28,094 nucleotides of DNA from assembly GCA_902803365.1 (NCBI GenBank), contig CADCPU010000165.1, positions 1 to 28,094 of the forward strand. The letters run 5' to 3'. Positions 1 through 8,826 of the stretch are shown here, in pieces. The notes under the pieces are model-generated. The model was not told where the DNA came from. It was given only the letters and a program-made list of their open reading frames with translations, and did no database searches. The translations under genes and the position numbers were made by a program. The DNA comes from Oscillospiraceae bacterium (GTDB taxonomy: Bacteria; Bacillota_A; Clostridia; Saccharofermentanales; Saccharofermentanaceae). Each line of letters starts with the position of its first letter. Positions within the stretch are counted from its first letter, which is position 1.

Positions 1-428
1 ATTACCGCAAGGTAATGGATACCAACTTCGGCGGACTATTTAACCTTGTTCACGAATTCGTTCATCCGATGATATCGAGAAAAGAGGGCGTCATCATTGC
101 CATGTCATCCATGTGGGGACAGGTAGGCGCATCATGTGAATCCATATATTCTGCGAGCAAAGGGGCTGTAGATGCTTATGTCAAGTCGCTTGCCAAGGAG
201 CTCGGTCCTTCCAATATCAGGGTCAATGCCGTTTCCCCGGGTGTCATAAGGACATCCATGCTCGATGTCTTTACGGAGGAGGATCTTCAGGCTGCGGCAG
301 AGGAGACCCCGCTTCAGAGGCTCGGAAAGCCTGAAGACGTAGCAGAACTCGTTTATTATCTTGCCACACCGGCTGCATCGTTTATTACGGGGCAGGTATA
401 CGGTGTAAATGGCGGTTTTATTGTCTGA
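1..428 (+). CDS. Short-chain dehydrogenase/reductase, C-terminal part (5' end outside window)
   Basis: The reading frame is already open at base 3 and reads through the first ATG at 15, so the gene starts upstream of the window and lacks its N-terminal TGxxxGxG cofactor-binding region here. What remains is typical of the classical SDR family: a Ser in AMSSMWG, the catalytic YSASK (Tyr-x-x-x-Lys), the following helix with LAKELG, the VNAVSPG loop that contacts the nicotinamide, and a C-terminal TGQVYGVNGG motif. Similarity is greatest to 3-oxoacyl-ACP reductase (FabG-like) proteins, but the substrate cannot be read from this fragment. It is followed by a promoter for the def run, so it is probably the last gene of a separate unit. 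In B. subtilis-type gene orders this position is held by priA, so an SDR here is a local difference. Confidence 0.88.
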   Translation, partial: YRKVMDTNFGGLFNLVHEFVHPMISRKEGVIIAMSSMWGQVGASCESIYSASKGAVDAYVKSLAKELGPSNIRVNAVSPGVIRTSMLDVFTEEDLQAAAEETPLQRLGKPEDVAELVYYLATPAASFITGQVYGVNGGFIV

Positions 429-432
429 TCTG

Positions 433-441
433 TGCTATAAT
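433..441 (+). promoter_or_regulatory. Extended -10 promoter upstream of def
   Basis: The sequence TGCTATAAT is a perfect extended -10 element (TG-N-TATAAT) just after the SDR stop codon. No good -35 hexamer is seen 16-18 bp upstream, which is tolerated for extended -10 promoters. Transcription would start near 448, giving a leader of about 28 nt before the def ATG at 476. It is the only clear promoter seen before the run def to thiN. Confidence 0.5.
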
Positions 442-475
442 AAGTTGTTAAATTATAGAATTGGCGGTAGACATA

Positions 476-958
476 ATGGCATTAAGAAATATAGTTTTGG
501 AACATGAGGAACTTATCCGCAAGAAGTCCAGACCTGTAGAGGAGATCAATGACAGGATCATAACTCTCCTGGATGATATGGCTGATACCATGTATTACGA
601 GAATCGCGGTATCGGAATCGCAGCTCCTCAGGTAGGAGTATTAAGACGCGTATTTATCGTTGATGTTGGTGATGAGCACGGTCTTATCGAGTTCATCAAT
701 CCTGAGATCACAAGAAGAGAAGGTACCCAGGTCTATTCCGAGGGATGTCTTTCAGTTCCGGGCAAGACAGCGGAAGTAGAGCGTCCTGCTGAGATAACGG
801 TCAAGGCTCTTGATCGTAACGGCAAGGAATTTACGCTTGATGCCGACGGACTTCTCGCCGTATGTATATGTCATGAATATGATCATCTCGACGGCATCCT
901 TTTCGTTGATAAGGCTATCGACGGAATAATCTATGATGTCGAGAATCAGCAGGAGTGA
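476..958 (+). CDS. def: Peptide deformylase
   Basis: This metalloenzyme removes the formyl group from the N-terminal methionine of new proteins. All three family motifs are present: GIGIAAPQ (residues 45-52), EGCLS (89-93, Cys91 a metal ligand) and HEYDH (133-137, two metal-ligand His and the catalytic Glu134). The length of 160 residues fits the family. A TTG codon at 461 lies in frame, but the ATG at 476 gives the usual deformylase beginning MALRN and is preferred. It is followed after 8 bases by fmt, which adds the formyl group that Def later removes; this pairing is standard in bacteria. Confidence 0.95.
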   Translation: MALRNIVLEHEELIRKKSRPVEEINDRIITLLDDMADTMYYENRGIGIAAPQVGVLRRVFIVDVGDEHGLIEFINPEITRREGTQVYSEGCLSVPGKTAEVERPAEITVKALDRNGKEFTLDADGLLAVCICHEYDHLDGILFVDKAIDGIIYDVENQQE

Positions 959-966
959 TCCCTTAA

Positions 967-1932
967 ATGAGTAAATACAAAGTATGTTTTATGGGTACGC
1001 CGAAGCTTGCCCAAACCGTGCTCGAAGCACTTGTTACTTCGGGTGAATATGATGTTGTCCTCTGTTGCTGTCAGCCTGACAAGCCTGTAGGACGAAAGAA
1101 GATAATTACACCTCCGCCTACGAAGGTCTATGCGACTTCAATGGGTATCGAGTGCTTTCAGCCTGATTCCATGAGGACTGATGAAGCATATGAGAAGATC
1201 AAAGCTTGCGAGCCTGATCTTATCATCACGGCTGCTTACGGTAAGATCCTTCCGCAGAGGATACTTGATATCCCGCGTTTGGGTCCTGTTAACGTACACG
1301 CATCGCTGCTTCCTAAGTACAGGGGCGCTGCTCCGGTACAGTTCGCAATTATGGACGGTGAGGAGAAGACCGGTGTCACCATCATGGAGATGGATGCCGG
1401 AATGGATACCGGTGCGATAATCGATATGGAAGAAGTCGCTATCGACAAGGATATTACGACCGAAGGTCTTATGGATATCCTCGCGGAAGTCGGCGGCAGG
1501 CTCCTTCTTAAGACTCTTCCGAGATATATAAACGGTGAGCTTAAGGCTGTTCCTCAGGATGAGGCAGCTTCTACGACTTGCACGATGATAAGATCCGAGA
1601 TGGGACTTATCGATTGGAGCAAATCCGCACGCGAAGTTCACGATAAGATAAGAGCACTTACCGAGTGGCCGGGCGCATTTACATATCTTGACGGCGGCAA
1701 GCTCAAGATCTACGCTTCAGGTGTTTTCGAGGGCGAATTGCCTGCTGAAGCAGAGAATGCCGAGATCGGTTCGATCGTTAAGGCTCATAAGAAAGACCTT
1801 GTCGTCAAGTGCGGCGAGGGATATGTTGCGATCAAAGAACTTCAGGTACCGGGCGGTAAGCGTCTGGCTGCCGTTGATTGTGCTCATAACTTTAAGACGG
1901 GCACATTGCTGGGAGTTTCCGGGGAGCAATAA
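967..1932 (+). CDS. fmt: Methionyl-tRNA formyltransferase
   Basis: Fmt transfers a formyl group from 10-formyltetrahydrofolate to initiator Met-tRNA. The N-terminal formyltransferase fold carries the hallmark HASLLPKYRGAAP, with Asn109 and His111 and the later MDTG Asp147 forming the catalytic triad. The C-terminal region (about residues 210-315) contains the LTEWPGAFT element typical of the tRNA-binding domain. The length of 321 residues is normal. The TAA stop shares one base with the rsmB start (TAATG), pointing to translational coupling. Confidence 0.97.
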   Translation: MSKYKVCFMGTPKLAQTVLEALVTSGEYDVVLCCCQPDKPVGRKKIITPPPTKVYATSMGIECFQPDSMRTDEAYEKIKACEPDLIITAAYGKILPQRILDIPRLGPVNVHASLLPKYRGAAPVQFAIMDGEEKTGVTIMEMDAGMDTGAIIDMEEVAIDKDITTEGLMDILAEVGGRLLLKTLPRYINGELKAVPQDEAASTTCTMIRSEMGLIDWSKSAREVHDKIRALTEWPGAFTYLDGGKLKIYASGVFEGELPAEAENAEIGSIVKAHKKDLVVKCGEGYVAIKELQVPGGKRLAAVDCAHNFKTGTLLGVSGEQ

Positions 1933-3263
1933 TGTCGTCAAAAAACGAGAGCGGGATTCGAGAGAATGCTTATACGATGCTTTATGAAGTCCTTGAGAAC
2001 GGGGGCTTCAGTAATCTTGTCATAAGATCGGGCGAGTCCGATGCTTTTACGTCCGCTTTGTTCTACGGGACTATAGCCCGTTGTCATACGATCGACTTTC
2101 TCCTGAAGCATTTTGCCAAGACTGATATAGCCAAGTGCGATCCTGAGACCAGGACATTGCTCAGGATGGGAGCATGGCAGATCTTCTTTTCGGATAAGGT
2201 ACCGTCATTTGCGGCCGTATCGACTACTGTCGAACTTTGCAAGAAGGTACATAAATCAAGCGCATCATATGTGAATGCCATCCTTCGAAAACTTGCTGAT
2301 GCGGATTATGACGGATCATCCTTTAAACCTGAGGTTCAGACTTCTCTTAAGAGCGAGATATTCGGGATATTAAAGAAGAGTTATGGTAAGGATCGCGCTC
2401 TTGATATAGGCAAGGCTCTCCTTGAAAGACCTGATATCACGATAAGGACCAACATCCTTAAGACTACTCGTGACGAGCTTAAGGAATCTCTTATTAAAAG
2501 CGGTGTGACTGTAAGAGATGCTCATTTTATGAAGGATGCTCTGATCATCGACGGTACGAATATCGAGACTTTAAGGGAATTCAAGGACGGACTGTTCTTT
2601 GTTCAAAATGAAGCGGCGCAGCTTGCTTCGATCGTTGCAGAACCCGATAAAGACATATCGATACTCGATTGCTGTGCTGCTCCTGGCGGTAAGAGCACTC
2701 ATCTGGCGGAACTTACTTCCGACAGCGCGAAGATCACTTCGCTTGACATAAATGAGAGCCGACTTGAACTCATAAGAGAAAATGCAGTAAGGCTCGGCCT
2801 TGATAATATATCAGTATCTTCAGGAGACAGTACCAAGACTTTTGGAGAAACCTATGATATGGTCATGTGCGATGTTCCGTGCAGCGGATTGGGGCTCATG
2901 GGAAGAAAGCCGGATATCAGGCTCACCATAAGCTATGACCGTATAGCTGAGCTCCTGCCAAAGCAGAAACAGATACTTCAAAATGCCGCTGATGCGGTCA
3001 GACCGGGCGGTAAGCTCATATATTGTACATGTACGCTGAACAGGGCGGAAAACGAGGAGAGGATCGAACAGTTCCTGCTCGATAATCCTGATTTTTCTCC
3101 TGTTGACATAACGGATATCGTGCCGGAGGTCCTTAATGACGAACTTCGTCATGAAGGACTAAAAAGGGGCATGATAACACTCTATCCGGATATAGACGGA
3201 TGTGACGGATTCTTTGTTTGCAGACTTGAAAGGAGCACAGATGGAAAAAAGGTTTTGTCTTGA
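1932..3263 (+). CDS. rsmB: 16S rRNA (cytosine-967-C5)-methyltransferase RsmB
   Basis: RsmB methylates C967 of 16S rRNA. The N-terminal NusB-like RNA-binding helical domain covers about residues 1-140, followed by a SAM-dependent Rossmann domain. The SAM-binding motif DCCAAPGGKS begins at Asp246. Cys317 in the PCSG motif and Cys367 in the CTCTL segment match the paired cysteines of RNA m5C methyltransferases, the latter being the expected nucleophile. The length of 443 residues is normal. The gene starts on the last base of fmt, and its end overlaps the start of rlmN by 23 bases. Confidence 0.95.
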   Translation: MSSKNESGIRENAYTMLYEVLENGGFSNLVIRSGESDAFTSALFYGTIARCHTIDFLLKHFAKTDIAKCDPETRTLLRMGAWQIFFSDKVPSFAAVSTTVELCKKVHKSSASYVNAILRKLADADYDGSSFKPEVQTSLKSEIFGILKKSYGKDRALDIGKALLERPDITIRTNILKTTRDELKESLIKSGVTVRDAHFMKDALIIDGTNIETLREFKDGLFFVQNEAAQLASIVAEPDKDISILDCCAAPGGKSTHLAELTSDSAKITSLDINESRLELIRENAVRLGLDNISVSSGDSTKTFGETYDMVMCDVPCSGLGLMGRKPDIRLTISYDRIAELLPKQKQILQNAADAVRPGGKLIYCTCTLNRAENEERIEQFLLDNPDFSPVDITDIVPEVLNDELRHEGLKRGMITLYPDIDGCDGFFVCRLERSTDGKKVLS

Positions 3264-4275
3264 TCTGACGGCTGAAGACTGCAGAAAATGGTGCGAAGAT
3301 AGGGGATTTCCCAAGTATCGTGCCGATCAGCTGTTCAAATGGCTGTCGACGGGTGTTATATCAGCCGATGAGATGACTAATCTTCCCAAGGAGATGAAGG
3401 CTAAGCTAGGGGAGGATTTCTATCTTGAAGAGGGAATGCAGATAATCCACGAGTTCGTTTCCAAGATCGACGGAACGGTAAAGCTCGTATATAAGCTTCA
3501 CGACGGACATATCGTGGAGACGGTCATCATGCGCTATAAGCCGGGTCTTCCAATATGTATATCTTCGCAGGCCGGCTGCAAGATGGGCTGCAGTTTCTGT
3601 GCTTCGGCTCATGCGGGATTCGGCCGCTCGCTCACATCGGGTGAGATGTTGGGACAAGTTTTGCTTTCTCAGCGTCATATGAATGAGAGGATCAGACAGG
3701 TAGTCGTCATGGGTATCGGTGAACCGTTCGATAACTATGATAATCTCTTGGCGTTTATCGATCTTGTTACCTGTGAAGAAGGAAACAACCTCGGATCACG
3801 CCACATCACGGTATCTACCTGTGGTCTTGTGCCTAAGATGAGGGAGTTTACGGCTCTTAAGTCTCAGGTAAACCTTGCAGTATCGCTTCATGCTCCGAAT
3901 GATGAGCTGCGCCGTGAACTTATGCCGGTCGCATCCGCTTATTCACTCGATGAACTTATGAAGGCCTGCGACGAATATGTAAAAGCGACGAACAGAAGGA
4001 TAACCTTTGAGTATTCTCTTTTCGATGACGTAAACGATGATGCGACATCGGCCAGAGAACTCTACAGACTCCTTCGAGGCATACATTGCCACGTTAATCT
4101 CATCGCCGCCAACGAGTTTCCGGGCTCGCCGTACAAGAGGAGCCGCAAGGAACACATCGACTCGTTCAGAGCGGCGCTTGAACGCTATAAGATCAATGCG
4201 ACGCTCAGGCGCGAGATGGGAACTGATATAATGGCTGCATGCGGTCAGCTCAGGAGAGGATTGGAAGAGAAATGA
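3241..4275 (+). CDS. rlmN: Dual-specificity 23S rRNA/tRNA adenine C2-methyltransferase RlmN
   Basis: RlmN is a radical SAM enzyme that methylates C2 of A2503 in 23S rRNA and of adenine 37 in some tRNAs. The iron-sulfur motif CKMGCSFC (Cys113, Cys117, Cys120) is present, as is the C-terminal cysteine in AACGQL (Cys334) that forms the methyl-transfer intermediate. The start at 3241 is chosen because AAGGAG (3230-3235) sits 5 bases upstream; an in-frame codon at 3202 would extend the overlap with rsmB to 62 bases and has less support. The protein is 344 residues, normal for the family. Its stop overlaps the next ATG (ATGA). Confidence 0.96.
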   Translation: MEKRFCLDLTAEDCRKWCEDRGFPKYRADQLFKWLSTGVISADEMTNLPKEMKAKLGEDFYLEEGMQIIHEFVSKIDGTVKLVYKLHDGHIVETVIMRYKPGLPICISSQAGCKMGCSFCASAHAGFGRSLTSGEMLGQVLLSQRHMNERIRQVVVMGIGEPFDNYDNLLAFIDLVTCEEGNNLGSRHITVSTCGLVPKMREFTALKSQVNLAVSLHAPNDELRRELMPVASAYSLDELMKACDEYVKATNRRITFEYSLFDDVNDDATSARELYRLLRGIHCHVNLIAANEFPGSPYKRSRKEHIDSFRAALERYKINATLRREMGTDIMAACGQLRRGLEEK

Positions 4276-5039
4276 AATATTTTTCGCTAACTGACAAAGG
4301 TCTTGTCAGAGATAATAACGAGGACTCGATAGCCTGTGATACTATCGGCGGTTGCCTTTGCATGGTGATCGCAGACGGCCTTGGCGGGCAGGAGAAGGGG
4401 GAACTTGCAAGTTCGATCGCTTCGTCCGCTATGCTCGAGATCCTTCGCGAGAACGAGAGTGTTCTTGCTTCTTTTGACGAGCCCGGGATCGTAAAGATAC
4501 TCGAAGAGAGTTTCCAGAAGGTCAATAACAAGATCCTTCTTCGTGCTTGCTACGACAAGACGTCGATAGGGATGTCTACGACATTGACTTGCGCGATAAT
4601 GAGCGAAAAGCGCCTGATAATAGCGCACATCGGCGACTGCAGGGCTTATACTCTGCACGGATCAAAGCTCATGTGCCTTACTAAGGATCACACATATGCC
4701 GAGGAACTCAAAAAGAGCGGTTCGGCCGATGTAAGCGAAGAAGAGCTTCGTAAAGCGCGCAATATGCTTACAAAATACCTCGGAGAAAACATTTTTATCA
4801 CTCCGGACATTTATAGGTATAATATAGTTTATGGTGATCTGATATGCTTATGTTCTGACGGACTTTATGCATATATCGGAGAAGAAGAACTGAGACAGAC
4901 CTTGAGGACTCATGCAGACCTCGAGAAATGCGCTCACGATCTAATAGATGAAGTATACAAGAACGGAGCCAAGGATAATGTCTCCGTCATCTTGGCCCAT
5001 AACAGGCCAAACGATAAAAAGGAGTTATTTACTGTATGA
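4272..5039 (+). CDS. prpC: PP2C-type Ser/Thr protein phosphatase (PrpC/Stp)
   Basis: This cytosolic metal-dependent phosphatase reverses phosphorylation by the adjacent kinase. PP2C motifs are in order: VRDNNEDS near residue 12, ADGLGG with metal-binding Asp35-Gly36, HIGDCRAY, CSDGLYAY, and KDNVSVIL at the C-terminus. The ATG at 4272 overlaps the rlmN stop (ATGA) and gives 255 residues beginning MKYFSLTDKG, the usual start for this family; an in-frame ATG at 4239 would add 11 residues inside rlmN. It overlaps the kinase start by ATGA, so phosphatase and kinase are probably translated in step. Confidence 0.95.
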   Translation: MKYFSLTDKGLVRDNNEDSIACDTIGGCLCMVIADGLGGQEKGELASSIASSAMLEILRENESVLASFDEPGIVKILEESFQKVNNKILLRACYDKTSIGMSTTLTCAIMSEKRLIIAHIGDCRAYTLHGSKLMCLTKDHTYAEELKKSGSADVSEEELRKARNMLTKYLGENIFITPDIYRYNIVYGDLICLCSDGLYAYIGEEELRQTLRTHADLEKCAHDLIDEVYKNGAKDNVSVILAHNRPNDKKELFTV

Positions 5040-7240
5040 ACGGACAAGGACCTGAAGGATTGATCTTTGCAGGAAAGTACAGGATCACTAAGCTTATAGG
5101 TAAGGGCGGTATGGCCAATGTCTACCTCGCTGTAGATATGGGTACCGGTATGAACGTAGCGGTCAAGATCTTAAAACCCGAATTCTCTAACAATGATGAA
5201 TTCATCAAGCGATTCGATACAGAGGCACGTGCCGTATCGTCGCTCAATCATGCCAATATCGTAAAGGTATACGGTGTAGGTCATGAGCATGAATACCGCT
5301 ATATCATCCAGGAATACGTTGAAGGTATTACAGTCAAGGAACTCATCAACCAGAACGGACATCTTGACTGGCGTGTTGCAGTTCCGATCGCTATCCAGGT
5401 CGGTATGGCCGTAGAGCACGCTCACAGGAACGGTATCGTTCACCGCGATATCAAGCCTCAGAATATACTTATCAACCGCGAGCGTATCGCGAAGATCACA
5501 GACTTCGGTATTGCACGTGCGGCTACTACAAATACCATTACGGTCAATTCCGGCGGAGCGCTCGGATCCGTTCATTATTTCTCACCTGAGCAGGCAAGAG
5601 GAAGCAATGTAGGTCCGAGTTCCGATATCTATTCGATGGGTGTCATGCTCTTTGAGATGGTTACGGGAAGACTGCCGTTTGACGGAGACACGGATGTCGA
5701 AGTCGCATTGAAGCACCTTCAGGACAAGCCGCCGATCCCGTCCTCTTTGCAGTCCGGTATCCCTGCAGGTCTTGATTCCATTATCCTTAAGTGTATGCAG
5801 AAAACGCCTGATCGCCGTTATTCTTCCATGCGTCAGCTCGTTGATGAGCTCGACGGTCTTATGGTCGATCCTAACGGTGTATTCGGTGTGGTCAATAACG
5901 TAAATACAGCTAAAGATGAAGAAGAGGTCAATAACTCCTTCAGACAGAACCCGAGCTACAACAAAGTAGAAGAGTTCGAGAAGACGATCCAGAGCCGTCG
6001 CCGCGCAAGACTCGTATCTATTGTGGTTACGGTAGTGGTTGTTATTGCGATCATCGGTGTATTGCTCGGTGCCATCCTTCTTGTAACAAAATCCATCGGT
6101 AAGATCCCGCAGAACGAGAAGAAACTCGAGTTCGTTGTAGAGGATTACCGCGGTAAGCGTAAGGATGAGGTCGAAAAGATCCTTACCGAGAATAACGTTC
6201 CTTTCGAATTCAAGACAGAGGAAAGAGACGAGATGGAGGCTGAGATCATCATCGATCAGAATATCGAAGCAGGCAAGACGATCAAGGCAGGTTCGAGCCT
6301 TAGCAAGATCATCCTTACATATTCGGTAAAGCCTGAGTCGATCATACTTCAGGATTATTCCGGTATGGATTACGCTGATGCACAGACATCACTTATCGCA
6401 CTCGGTCTTGATGCCAAGCTCTCACCTGAGATCACGACTGAATATGAAGCTAATAAGGTCATTCGTACCGAACCTGCAGCAGGAAGTGCAGTTCAGCCTA
6501 AGCAGGTAGTTACTGTCTATTATGCGATCGAGCCTACGAGCAGTGAGGTTCCTGAGATCCTCGGAATGAGCCTTGCAGACGCTAGAGTCGCAATCAGTGA
6601 GGCAGGCCTTTCAATCAGCATCATCGAAGGCAGCCAGGAGATCAAGCAGCTTCCTGAAAATGAGCAGATCATCTATAAGACAGAACCTGCTGAGGGAACA
6701 TCTATCCCCAGAAGATCTACCATTAAGGTATATGTAGGTAATCTCGAAGATTACCAGCGCGGCGGTTCACCTACGCCTACACCTGCATCTATCAAGGTCG
6801 ACCCTATCGTTGAGGGTGCAGGTATCGTCAATGGTGCAGGCGAGTATCCTCCGGAGACTGTCGTAACGCTTACGGCTGTTCCTAGCGATGGCTGTAAGTT
6901 CGACTTCTGGAAGGACGCTAACGGAAACATCGTTTCCTACAGCGATACTTTGAGCTTTACATGTACAGAGACTAACCACACATTCATCGCGGTATTCTCC
7001 GTGCAGCCTACGAATACTCCGACGCCGGCACCGACTTCAACGCCGACACCTTCGCCAACGCCGCTTCCTACAAATACTCCGACACCGGAACCTACACCTA
7101 CGCCGGAGCCGACGAGCACACCTACGCCGGAACCTACACCGACACAGGAGCCTGTTCAGCCTGATCCTAACCAGAATCCTGATCTTAATCAGAATCCTGA
7201 TCCTAATCAGCCGGCAGACCCCGGCATTCCGCAGGTCTGA
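5036..7240 (+). CDS. prkC: PASTA-domain Ser/Thr protein kinase (PrkC/PknB type) with InlB-B-like repeat and Thr-Pro tail
   Basis: This membrane kinase is expected to sense peptidoglycan fragments and regulate cell-wall growth. The Hanks-type kinase domain (about 15-275) has the GKGGMANV glycine loop, Lys44, the catalytic HRD (136-138), the DFG (156-158) and a Thr-rich activation loop. A basic stretch precedes one membrane helix (about 325-350). Outside lie three PASTA repeats (about 363-430, 432-502, 503-570), then a domain at about 585-655 with the pattern GAGIVNGAGEY, VTLTAVPSDG and FDFWKD. This matches divergent InlB B-type bacterial repeats. The last 75 residues are Thr-Pro repeats and Asn-Pro-Asp repeats. 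At 734 residues it is longer than typical PrkC. The extra domain and tail are unusual and may bind or span the cell wall. Confidence 0.96.
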   Translation: MNGQGPEGLIFAGKYRITKLIGKGGMANVYLAVDMGTGMNVAVKILKPEFSNNDEFIKRFDTEARAVSSLNHANIVKVYGVGHEHEYRYIIQEYVEGITVKELINQNGHLDWRVAVPIAIQVGMAVEHAHRNGIVHRDIKPQNILINRERIAKITDFGIARAATTNTITVNSGGALGSVHYFSPEQARGSNVGPSSDIYSMGVMLFEMVTGRLPFDGDTDVEVALKHLQDKPPIPSSLQSGIPAGLDSIILKCMQKTPDRRYSSMRQLVDELDGLMVDPNGVFGVVNNVNTAKDEEEVNNSFRQNPSYNKVEEFEKTIQSRRRARLVSIVVTVVVVIAIIGVLLGAILLVTKSIGKIPQNEKKLEFVVEDYRGKRKDEVEKILTENNVPFEFKTEERDEMEAEIIIDQNIEAGKTIKAGSSLSKIILTYSVKPESIILQDYSGMDYADAQTSLIALGLDAKLSPEITTEYEANKVIRTEPAAGSAVQPKQVVTVYYAIEPTSSEVPEILGMSLADARVAISEAGLSISIIEGSQEIKQLPENEQIIYKTEPAEGTSIPRRSTIKVYVGNLEDYQRGGSPTPTPASIKVDPIVEGAGIVNGAGEYPPETVVTLTAVPSDGCKFDFWKDANGNIVSYSDTLSFTCTETNHTFIAVFSVQPTNTPTPAPTSTPTPSPTPLPTNTPTPEPTPTPEPTSTPTPEPTPTQEPVQPDPNQNPDLNQNPDPNQPADPGIPQV

Positions 7241-7255
7241 CCGGAGTAGCGACGC

Positions 7256-8167
7256 ATGGAGTTAAACGGTAAGATAACCAAGGGACTTGGCGGTATCTAT
7301 CAGGTAAAACTGACTGACGGAGATACCGTCAGTTGTTCCGTTCGAGGCCTTTTTCGAAAATCAAAGATAACACCTACCATAGGTGACGACGTTACATTGA
7401 TCCCGTCGGGCGATCCCGACGTGGAGTATGTCATAAGCAAGATCCATCCGCGCAGGTCGTTCCTCATAAGGCCTCCTGTAGCAAATGTTGATGTGCTCCT
7501 TCTGTGCTTTGCAGTCAAGGATCCCGAGCCTGATCTCAAGCTCCTTGATAAGATGCTTGTCGTCTGCGCGCTCATGAATATCAAGCCTGTTATCATCTTT
7601 ACCAAGGCCGATATAGATCCCGAAAGTGCAGACAAGCTTCACGATGTATATTCGAAAGCAGGTTTTGACTGCTTTAAATCTTCAGTATCCGAGCCGGTAG
7701 ACGCGAAGTCCGTATTCGATCTTGCGCCTCAAGGATCCTGCTTCGGTTTTGCAGGTCCTTCCGGAGTCGGCAAGAGTACACTCTGTAATCATCTCCTTAC
7801 TGATGAGAAGATGGAGGTCGGAAACATTAGTGAACGATTGAAAAGAGGTAAACATACTACAAGGCATGTAGAACTTTTTGAGTTTGACACGTGTTTTGTA
7901 ATGGATACTCCCGGTTTTACGTCTTTGAGTCTGGTCGAATTGGGTGTAGAGTATAAAAGTGTCATCTTAGGCTATCCGGAAATTGCCCAAAGATCCCGGG
8001 AATGCAGGTTCGATGATTGCCGTCACGCGAGCGAGCGTGATTGTGCCGTTTTGGCATCCGTAGGTACTGATATAGATCAGGGACGCTACGACCGCTATCA
8101 CGAGCTTGAAGATGAACTGTACCAATTGCGCAACACATACACTGGAAGGAAAAAGTTTGGTCTATGA
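7256..8167 (+). CDS. rsgA: Ribosome small subunit GTPase RsgA
   Basis: RsgA (CpgA/YloQ) is a GTPase that assists late 30S ribosome assembly. It shows the circularly permuted order of GTPase motifs: the G4 motif TKAD (116-119) comes before the P-loop GPSGVGKST (about 167-175), and G3 DTPG (217-220) follows. An N-terminal OB-like domain is indicated by the first 70 residues, and a C-terminal zinc site by Cys-x4-Cys-x-His-x5-Cys near residue 260. At 303 residues it is of normal size. In Bacillus this gene also sits directly after prkC, and CpgA is a known PrkC target there. The stop overlaps the rpe start by ATGA. Confidence 0.95.
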   Translation: MELNGKITKGLGGIYQVKLTDGDTVSCSVRGLFRKSKITPTIGDDVTLIPSGDPDVEYVISKIHPRRSFLIRPPVANVDVLLLCFAVKDPEPDLKLLDKMLVVCALMNIKPVIIFTKADIDPESADKLHDVYSKAGFDCFKSSVSEPVDAKSVFDLAPQGSCFGFAGPSGVGKSTLCNHLLTDEKMEVGNISERLKRGKHTTRHVELFEFDTCFVMDTPGFTSLSLVELGVEYKSVILGYPEIAQRSRECRFDDCRHASERDCAVLASVGTDIDQGRYDRYHELEDELYQLRNTYTGRKKFGL

Positions 8168-8826
8168 GTAATGAGTTAAATATAGCTCCGTCGATACTGT
8201 CAGCTGATTTCGGTCATCTGATGGAGGATATCTCCAAGGTGGAAAAATGCTGTAAGTATCTTCATATAGATGTTATGGACGGCCACTTCGTCAACAACAT
8301 CTCGTTCGGTATCCCTGTCATCAAATCCATCCGTCCCAAGACGGATATGTTCTTTGACGTGCATCTTATGGTCGATAATCCCGAGATGTATCTGGAACTC
8401 TTCTCCGATGCCGGAGCTGATGCGATCACATTCCATATCGAATGTGCAAAGGAGCCTCGTACTCTTATATCAAGGATCAAGGCTCAGGGAAAGAAGGCAG
8501 GTATTGCTATCCATCCTTCAACTCCTGTTGAAGCAGTTTTTCCTTATATAAATGATCTTGATATCATCCTTCTTATGTCCGTTATCCCGGGCCACGGAGG
8601 TCAGAAATTCATGCCTGAAGCGGAGTCCCGCCTTAGTGCGATCCGCGAGGCAATAGATAAAGAAGGTGCTTCCACGATCCTGTCAGTCGACGGCGGTATC
8701 AACCGCGAGACCTCAGCTACGGCTTATAAGGCCGGAGCAAGGCTTCTCGTTGCAGGAAGTGCCGTATTCTGTGCCGATGATCCGGCAGCAGCCGTTGAGG
8801 AACTCTTATGCAGAGCGAAGGCTTAA
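8164..8826 (+). CDS. rpe: Ribulose-phosphate 3-epimerase
   Basis: Rpe interconverts ribulose 5-phosphate and xylulose 5-phosphate in the pentose phosphate pathway. This is a TIM-barrel protein of 220 residues with family motifs APSILSADF at the start, HIDVMDGHFV, DVHLMV, MSVIPGHGGQ and LSVDGGIN, which carry the metal-binding His/Asp residues and the phosphate-binding loop. Its presence after rsgA and before thiN follows the common Firmicutes order. The ATG overlaps the rsgA stop, and its own end overlaps thiN by 19 bases. Confidence 0.97.
   Translation: MSNELNIAPSILSADFGHLMEDISKVEKCCKYLHIDVMDGHFVNNISFGIPVIKSIRPKTDMFFDVHLMVDNPEMYLELFSDAGADAITFHIECAKEPRTLISRIKAQGKKAGIAIHPSTPVEAVFPYINDLDIILLMSVIPGHGGQKFMPEAESRLSAIREAIDKEGASTILSVDGGINRETSATAYKAGARLLVAGSAVFCADDPAAAVEELLCRAKA

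Noticed and set aside
1138..1641. Minus-strand open frame inside fmt
   Set aside because: It is antisense to a fully conserved fmt gene and shows no domain or ribosome binding site.
6937..7119. Minus-strand Gly-Val-rich frame opposite the kinase tail
   Set aside because: It is the reverse reading of the Thr-Pro repeat DNA and is low complexity only.
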